From positions 1 to 10,407 of the forward strand of contig CAYQBA010000167.1 of NCBI GenBank assembly GCA_964415605.1: DNA of 10,407 bases, read 5' to 3'. A program made the position numbers and the translations under genes. The notes under the pieces are model-generated. The model worked only from the letters and a program-made list of their open reading frames with translations. It did not search any database and was not told the DNA's origin. Origin of the DNA: UCB3 sp964415605. GTDB taxonomy: Bacteria > Chloroflexota > Anaerolineae > Epilineales > Epilineaceae. Below are positions 6,090 through 10,407 of the stretch, piece by piece; the first letter of the stretch is position 1; the number at the start of each line of letters is the position of its first letter.

Positions 6090-7847
6090 CTACCGGTCGA
6101 CTTCACCCAACACGATGTCGATCGACCCCAGGATCGCCACCGTGTCGGCGACCTTGTGGCCCTTGGTCATCTCGCCCAGCGCCGTCAGGTTGATGAAGCA
6201 TGGCGACCGGACGTGATAGCGGTACGGGTTCGCCTTGCCGTCGCTGACGCAGTAGTAGCCCAGCTCGCCGCGCGGGTTCTCGATGCGGCCGTAGGCCTCG
6301 CCCTCCGGCACCCGGATCTGCCAGGCCTTCTTGCCGCCCATGATCGGGCCGCCCGGGATTTGCTTGAGCGCCTGCTGCACGATCTTGAGGCTCTCGCGCA
6401 TCTCGCCCAGGCGCACCATGTAGCGCGCGTAGATGTCGCCCTCGGGGTAGCTGACGACGTTCCAGTCGAACCGGTCGTAGATGCTGTACGGCTCCGCCCT
6501 GCGCACGTCGTACGGCACGCCCGAGCCGCGCAGCACCGGGCCCGACGCGCTGTAGCCGATCGCCTGCTCCGCCGGCAGCACGCCGACGCCGCGCATGCGC
6601 GTGCCGACGATCTCGCTGCCGGTCAGGAAGCTGTCCATCTCGTCGATGGCGCGCGGCAGGCGGTCGTACACCAGCGTGTTGGCCAGCGGCATGAACGCCT
6701 CCGGCAGGTCGTACGCCACGCCGCCGAAGCGCATGTAGTTGCACATCAGGCGCGAGCCGGTGGTCATCTCCAGGAGGTCGAGGATGATCTCGCGCTCCTC
6801 GATGGCGTACATCATCGGGGTGAAGAAGGCCCCGATGTCGTTGAGCAGGAACGTGATGCCCCAAAAGTGGCTCTGGATCCGGCTGAGCTCGCCGAGGATG
6901 ACGCGGATGTACTCCGCCCGCTCGGGCACCTCGACGCCCATCATCTTCTCGACGGTCAGCGCGTAGCCCCACTCGTTGCCGATCTGGGCGATGTAGTCCA
7001 GCCGGTCGGTGTAGGGCATGTTGGCCAGCCACAGGTTGCGCTCGCCGATCTTCTCGTGGTTGCGGTGCATGTAGCCCATGACGGGCTGCAGGTCCACCAC
7101 GGTCTCGCCGTCGAGCACGAGCTGCATCTGGAACACGCCGTGCGTGCTGGGGTGCTGCGGGCCCATGTTGACGATGAGGCGCTCGCTGCCGATGTCCGGC
7201 GCGTGCTTGAGGTCCTCGGCGTCGAGCACCATCACGGTGTTGTCGGGCCGCGCCTTCTCGACGCCGGCGGCCGCGTAGCCGCGCGGGTACTTGGCGTTGC
7301 TGCGCCACTCGCTCAGCTTCTCCTCGCCGAAGAAGAACGCGCCGTCGGGCCAGCGGCTGTTGAACGGCTTCTGGGCGCCCTCGAAGTAGGCTTCCTTCCA
7401 GTCCTTGCGCAGCGGGTAGCCGGCGAAGCCGTCCCACATCAGGATGCGCTTGAGGTTGGGGTGCCCGGCGAAGCGCACGCCGAACATGTCGTACGCCTCG
7501 CGCTCCTGGAAGTTGGCGCCCGCCCACACGCTGACGGCCGACGGCACGACCGGGTTGCCGCGGTCGGCGGCGACCTTCAACGCCACGGGCGGCCCGCCGG
7601 CGGTCGAGCTGGCGTGGTAGACGACGTCGAACCGGTCGGGCCGGTCGACGCACGTGAGGTTGTTGAGGTAGTCCAGCCCGAAGTCGTCGCGCAGCGCGGT
7701 GGCGACGTCGATGAGCGCGGCCCGGTCGATGACCAGCGCGCCGTGGGCGTCGACGCTCACCGTGTCCGGGAAGCGCGCCGTCACACGCCTGGCGACGTCG
7801 GCGGGGTCGAGGGCGGCGGGGGGGCGGACGTCCAGCGTCATGGTCAT
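6090..7847 (-). CDS. nuoCD: NADH-quinone oxidoreductase fused subunits C and D (NuoCD)
   Basis: Fusion of the 30-kDa (NuoC) and 49-kDa (NuoD) subunits of complex I, 585 residues, about the size of E. coli NuoCD. The NuoC part (about 1-155) has the signature NFQEREAYDMFGVRF (112-126) followed by GHPNLKRILM and YPLRKDW. A linker of about 60 residues (155-217) leads to the NuoD part, with GPQHPSTHG (229-237), GYMHRNHEKIGE (258-269), PYTDRLDY (278-285), ASGPVLRGSGV and the C-terminal LGSIDIVLGEVDR. His236 and Tyr285 match the residues that bind the quinone headgroup in Thermus Nqo4 (His38, Tyr87), so the site looks functional. The ATG at 7847 has GGAG (7857-7854) 6 nt upstream; a second ATG two codons on is possible. 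It starts 16 nt after the nuoB2 stop. Confidence 0.96.
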   Translation of the reverse strand: MTMTLDVRPPAALDPADVARRVTARFPDTVSVDAHGALVIDRAALIDVATALRDDFGLDYLNNLTCVDRPDRFDVVYHASSTAGGPPVALKVAADRGNPVVPSAVSVWAGANFQEREAYDMFGVRFAGHPNLKRILMWDGFAGYPLRKDWKEAYFEGAQKPFNSRWPDGAFFFGEEKLSEWRSNAKYPRGYAAAGVEKARPDNTVMVLDAEDLKHAPDIGSERLIVNMGPQHPSTHGVFQMQLVLDGETVVDLQPVMGYMHRNHEKIGERNLWLANMPYTDRLDYIAQIGNEWGYALTVEKMMGVEVPERAEYIRVILGELSRIQSHFWGITFLLNDIGAFFTPMMYAIEEREIILDLLEMTTGSRLMCNYMRFGGVAYDLPEAFMPLANTLVYDRLPRAIDEMDSFLTGSEIVGTRMRGVGVLPAEQAIGYSASGPVLRGSGVPYDVRRAEPYSIYDRFDWNVVSYPEGDIYARYMVRLGEMRESLKIVQQALKQIPGGPIMGGKKAWQIRVPEGEAYGRIENPRGELGYYCVSDGKANPYRYHVRSPCFINLTALGEMTKGHKVADTVAILGSIDIVLGEVDR

Positions 7848-7863
7848 GGCGTTCTCCGTGGGA

Positions 7864-8688
7864 TCACAGCTTGCCGGAGGCCTTGGCGCGCTCGCGCCAG
7901 ATCACGAGGCGGTCGGCCATCGCCGCCGCGCGCTCGTTGCCGCCCGCTGCGGCGGGGCCGGCCTCGGCCTCGGGCTCGTCGCCGGCCATGCCGGCGCGGG
8001 CGCGGATGTCCGGGAGCTGGCGCAGGTCGATGAGGTCGGCCCCGAGCACCGGCACCGGGATCTCCTCGACCGGCCCGCGGCGGTACCAGCTGACGTCGCG
8101 CACGCTCTGGCCGTCGATCTTGCGCTGCAGCGTGATGAGGCCGTGCAGGAGCGCCTGCGGCGTGGGCGGGCAGCCGGGCACGTAGACGTCCACGGGGATG
8201 AACTGGTCGATGCCGCTGACGACGTTGTAGCCTTCCTTGAACGGCCCGCCGCCGGTGGCGCACGCGCCCATGCTCAGCATGTAGCGCGGCTCGGGCATCT
8301 GGTTCCAGAGGCGCACGATCTGCGGGACCATCTTCTTGGTCACGGTGCCCGAGACGATCATGAGGTCGGCCTGGCGGGGGCTGGCGCGGAACAGGCCGGC
8401 GCCGAAGCGGTCGATGTCGTAGCGGCCGGCCGCGGTGGCGATCATCTCGATAGCGCAGCATGCCAGCCCGAAGCCGAGCGGCCAGATGCTGCTGCGGCGC
8501 CCCCAGTTGTAGACTTGGTCGACCATGCCGATCACGCGGTCGAACGTGGTGATCATCACGCTCTGCTCGACCTGGCTCAGGATGAAGTCCGGATCGTTCT
8601 CGAACCGCTCGACGTAGGTCGACCAGGCGGCCATCACGTCGGGGTCGACGGTCGGGGTGTGGAACGGCGAGCGTGGGTTGTCGGTCAT
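7864..8688 (-). CDS. nuoB: NADH-quinone oxidoreductase subunit B, first copy in operon, extended (NuoB2)
   Basis: NuoB-family subunit with the N2 cluster, first gene of the nuo operon. It has 274 residues, about 90 more than the copy at 4313. The core carries the four ligands Cys77-Cys78 (GLACCAIEMI), Cys143 (MGACATGGG) and Cys173 (VPGCPPTPQAL), with RASPRQADLMIVSG between. The extra length is an N-terminal acidic/polar stretch of about 40 residues and a C-terminal extension of about 70 residues, which contains a Gly/Ala/Glu-rich segment and ends in a basic helix. GAC-A-TGGG differs from GDC-A-SCGG in the second copy, so the two are clearly diverged paralogues and not a recent tandem copy. 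The ATG at 8688 is preceded by a modest GAGG/AGG and lies about 60 nt downstream of a strong promoter. Confidence 0.95.
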   Translation of the reverse strand: MTDNPRSPFHTPTVDPDVMAAWSTYVERFENDPDFILSQVEQSVMITTFDRVIGMVDQVYNWGRRSSIWPLGFGLACCAIEMIATAAGRYDIDRFGAGLFRASPRQADLMIVSGTVTKKMVPQIVRLWNQMPEPRYMLSMGACATGGGPFKEGYNVVSGIDQFIPVDVYVPGCPPTPQALLHGLITLQRKIDGQSVRDVSWYRRGPVEEIPVPVLGADLIDLRQLPDIRARAGMAGDEPEAEAGPAAAGGNERAAAMADRLVIWRERAKASGKL

Positions 8689-8740
8689 GGACCTGCCTCG
8701 CGGTCGGGGATGGCGGTCGTCGGGTGGCGCGCGGCGTCGG

Positions 8741-8752
8741 CGCCGGCCGGCG
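8741..8752. promoter_or_regulatory. 12-bp perfect palindrome at predicted nuo transcription start
   Basis: CGCCGGCCGGCG is a perfect palindrome starting 3 nt downstream of the TATAAT box, so it covers the predicted +1 of the nuo operon. Its position would suit a repressor operator, but GC-only palindromes arise often by chance in this base composition. Confidence 0.25.
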
Positions 8753-8754
8753 AC

Positions 8755-8782
8755 ATTATAAACGGGTCGTGCGGGGAGTCAA
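8755..8782 (-). promoter_or_regulatory. Strong sigma70-type promoter of the nuo operon
   Basis: On the minus strand TTGACT (8782-8777) and TATAAT (8760-8755) are separated by 16 nt, matching 11 of 12 consensus bases. It is the most AT-rich patch nearby. Predicted transcription begins near 8748, giving a leader of about 60 nt before nuoB2. No other promoter-like site is apparent in the 16-25 nt gaps downstream, so the five genes are probably one transcript. Confidence 0.8.
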
Positions 8783-8792
8783 TCGGGATGGC

Positions 8793-8809
8793 CGCGGCGA
8801 GCCGCCGCG
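8793..8809. repeat. Short inverted repeat between the divergent promoters
   Basis: CGCGGCG (8793-8799) and CGCCGCG (8803-8809) pair perfectly over 7 bp around a 3-nt loop. It lies 11 nt beyond the nuo -35 box. It could be a protein site or chance structure; there is no T-run, so an intrinsic terminator is unlikely. Confidence 0.3.
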
Positions 8810-8917
8810 TGCCAGCGCGGTTGGGCTCGGGGGCGATCGGCGCGGCGAAGGCCGCCCCGTCGGCCATCATTTGGACGGGGCCGGCCGTATCAGGATGTAG
8901 AAGGCTTCGGAGGGGCT

Positions 8918-8946
8918 TTGGCGAACCCCAGGCGCGTTCGTAGAAT
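8918..8946 (+). promoter_or_regulatory. Putative sigma70-type promoter of the secreted dikinase-like gene
   Basis: TTGGCG (8918-8923), a 17-nt spacer and TAGAAT (8941-8946). The layout and even the hexamers resemble those proposed for dnaE (TTGGGC, 17 nt, TAGAAT). Predicted start is near 8953, which leaves a leader of about 160 nt before the ATG at 9116. Confidence 0.5.
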
Positions 8947-8967
8947 GCGCGTTCAGGCTGGACGGCC

Positions 8968-9013
8968 ATCGTCCTGGGAGCGCGGGCAAGCTGCCCGCCG
9001 TCCCCAGGACGAT
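8968..9013 (+). promoter_or_regulatory. Long two-part hairpin in the 5' leader
   Basis: Outer arms ATCGTCCTGGG (8968-8978) and CCCAGGACGAT (9003-9013) pair over 11 bp without mismatch. After a 3/4-nt internal loop, GCGGGCA (8982-8988) and TGCCCGC (8992-8998) add 7 bp around a triloop. It begins about 15 nt after the predicted start of transcription. There is no T-run, so it is more likely an mRNA-stabilising or regulatory leader structure, or a dispersed palindromic repeat, than a terminator. A smaller inverted repeat follows at 9042-9054. Confidence 0.55.
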
Positions 9014-9115
9014 TCCGCGCTCTGACCGGATCCTGGATCGAGGCGACCGTCGCCGCGCCGATCCGCCCGATCGTCCGTTCCGTCCCACCGCACAGCTCCC
9101 GGAGAGCAAACCACG

Positions 9116-10407
9116 ATGAAGATTTCCGTCCTTGCCCTCGCGCTGCTGGCCCTCCTGCCGTTCCGCGCCTCCGCCCAGGCCCAGGACGTGCCCATCGCCG
9201 CCTTCACGGTCGACGTCACGGGCCGGGTGAGGGTGGAGGTGGCGTCGTCCGCGGACAGCTACTACGTGCTCTACTACCGCCAGGACTTGCCGGCGGGCCC
9301 CGAGGCGGCGGTGTCGATGGCGCTCGGCCGGGACGGCACGACGACGCTGACGGAGCAGCTCGCCGCCCGCCCGCAGGCGCACTATCGCGTCGCCCGGGTT
9401 CCGCGCGCGACCCCGGGCGACATCGACCGGGACGGGCTGGACGACGTCACCGAGCTCCTGGATTCGGGCCGCCTCAGCCCGTTCAACCCGGCCGCGGCCA
9501 TCGCGCCCTCGGACGGCACGGTGTCCATCCCGGATCGGGCGACGTTCGAGGCCCTGTCGTACCAGGGCCCCGAGGTCCTCATCGACAAGCACCTGGCCGA
9601 CTTGGAGTTCGTGAAGTTCTACCTGCTCGACATGCAGACCGAAAACCCGCGCGTGTACTTCATGAACACCGTGACGCACCGGGCGCACGGCAGCTTCGCA
9701 CGCGTGATCGGCATCCGGCAGGGCGGCGGGGGGCGGGGCCAGGGCGACCCGCCGGGCGCCATGCGCGGCGAGATCGTCTACCACCCGCACGTCGTGGGCC
9801 CGAACGGCGGGCTGGGGGTCTATCGGTTCGAGTTCGAGCCCAACGACAGCTACGCGTTCGCCGACGTGCAGAAGGCCTACGAGCTGTTCGCCCGGAACAT
9901 GCCGGTCCTGCGCAACGACTGGGCCTATTACCCGATGCCGAACGCGGCCCTGCCGCGCTACCAGCGCGAGAAGGCGCTCTTCGACGCGTCGCGCGTGGCG
10001 ATCATCCTCGACGCGGACATCCTCGGCAAGGTCGGCTACGTGCCGCTGAACATCGCCCAGGGCTACGGGCGGCTGCGGGTCATGGACCTGAACGAGCGGC
10101 CCCACCCGCGCGACATCGTCTTGTACGAGGCGCTGCCCAACGAGCTGTCGCGGGTCGGCGGCATCATCACGACGGTGCCGCAGACGCCGCTGTCGCACGT
10201 CAACCTGCGGGCCATCCAGGACGGCGTGCCCAACGCCTACATCGCGGGCGCCCGGGAGGTCGAGGCCATCGCTGGCCTGGTCGGCAAGTACGTCTACTAC
10301 CGGACCGGGCAGCGCGAGTACGAGATCCGCGAGGCCTCGCTGGCCGAGGTCGAGGCCTTCTATGCCGAACGGCGGCCGGCGCGGCCGCAGGTGCCGGTGC
10401 GCGACCT
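9116..10407 (+). CDS. Secreted protein with dikinase-type phosphohistidine (PEP-utiliser-like) domain, 3' end outside window
   Basis: The first 430 residues of a longer protein. The ATG at 9116 follows GGAGAG (9101-9106) by 9 nt. Residues 1-20 form a Sec signal peptide: basic start, Leu/Ala core, ASA ahead of Gln21; no lipobox Cys. A loop DIDRDGLDD (102-110) resembles the calcium-binding repeat of thrombospondin type 3 or dockerin-like modules. Near the right edge, TTVPQTPLSHVNLRAIQDG (about 352-370) contains His361 in a context like the phosphohistidine of swivelling domains in PEP synthase relatives, closest by eye to plant glucan water dikinase (LSHVSVRARN). From memory, bacterial proteins named PEP/pyruvate-binding domain proteins share QTPLSHVN and carry an ATP-grasp domain after it, which would lie beyond the window. 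A Gly-rich loop occurs at about 203-215. Substrate unknown. The domain call is by motif only; the export call is stronger. Confidence 0.8.
   Translation, partial: MKISVLALALLALLPFRASAQAQDVPIAAFTVDVTGRVRVEVASSADSYYVLYYRQDLPAGPEAAVSMALGRDGTTTLTEQLAARPQAHYRVARVPRATPGDIDRDGLDDVTELLDSGRLSPFNPAAAIAPSDGTVSIPDRATFEALSYQGPEVLIDKHLADLEFVKFYLLDMQTENPRVYFMNTVTHRAHGSFARVIGIRQGGGGRGQGDPPGAMRGEIVYHPHVVGPNGGLGVYRFEFEPNDSYAFADVQKAYELFARNMPVLRNDWAYYPMPNAALPRYQREKALFDASRVAIILDADILGKVGYVPLNIAQGYGRLRVMDLNERPHPRDIVLYEALPNELSRVGGIITTVPQTPLSHVNLRAIQDGVPNAYIAGAREVEAIAGLVGKYVYYRTGQREYEIREASLAEVEAFYAERRPARPQVPVRD

Larger units (their letters stand above)
8689..9115. other. Divergent regulatory region between nuo operon and secreted-protein gene
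   Basis: A gap of 427 nt with no convincing gene. It holds two outward promoters (one per strand), a 12-bp palindrome near the predicted nuo start, a short hairpin between the promoters, and a long hairpin in the rightward leader, all listed separately. The stretch 8810-8917 shows nothing else I recognise. An open minus-strand frame of 94 codons (8969-8685) crosses it but contains the nuo promoter and resembles no family. Confidence 0.6.

Noticed and set aside
6065..6106. GTG start for nuoI at 6106 (14 extra residues)
   Set aside because: It would overlap the end of nuoCD, while the ATG at 6064 has AGGAG at ideal spacing.
6051..8033. 660-codon plus-strand frame opposite nuoCD and the nuoB2 end
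   Set aside because: His/Val/Asp/Arg-rich antisense shadow of nuoCD with no recognisable motif.
8685..8969. 94-codon minus-strand frame upstream of nuoB2
   Set aside because: It contains the near-consensus nuo promoter and palindrome, has no ribosome site I can see, and its translation resembles no known family.

Overview
The window comes from a high-GC bacterium (very GC-rich by eye, with G/C-ending codons). It carries a fused nuoCD gene, a DnaE-type polymerase and sigma70-like promoters with TATAAT/TAGAAT -10 boxes. The lineage cannot be fixed from the sequence. Chloroflexota or a similar high-GC phylum is a guess, based mainly on the unusual complex I gene order and the style of the DnaE active-site region. 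I see no mobile element, CRISPR array, tRNA or rRNA.

Layout, left to right. (1) 1-2341, minus strand: the first ~780 residues of a DnaE-family DNA polymerase III alpha subunit, cut by the left edge. (2) 2342-2459: a short divergent promoter region. (3) 2460-4232, plus strand: a complete half-size ABC exporter whose catalytic Glu is replaced by Asp, as in the degenerate subunit of heterodimeric exporters, but with no partner gene beside it. (4) 4233-4312: a short convergent gap with a weak hairpin. (5) 4313-8688, minus strand: a tight five-gene respiratory complex I operon, transcribed nuoB2-nuoCD-nuoI-nuoA-nuoB1 with 16-25 nt gaps. It holds two different nuoB genes, one at each end. (6) 8689-9115: a 427-nt divergent regulatory region with a near-consensus promoter for the nuo operon, a second promoter facing right, and several inverted repeats. 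(7) 9116 to the right edge, plus strand: an exported protein with a calcium-loop-like motif and a swivelling phosphohistidine-type domain, cut by the edge.

The nuo genes encode most of the Q module of complex I (B, C, D, I) plus membrane subunit A. The NADH-oxidising module (E, F, G) and the remaining membrane subunits (H, J-N) are absent, and the operon ends against a convergent gene, so those subunits must be encoded elsewhere or are missing. Points most worth a second look are the secreted dikinase-like protein and its structured leader, the doubled nuoB, and the orphan ABC half-transporter with a probably leaderless mRNA.
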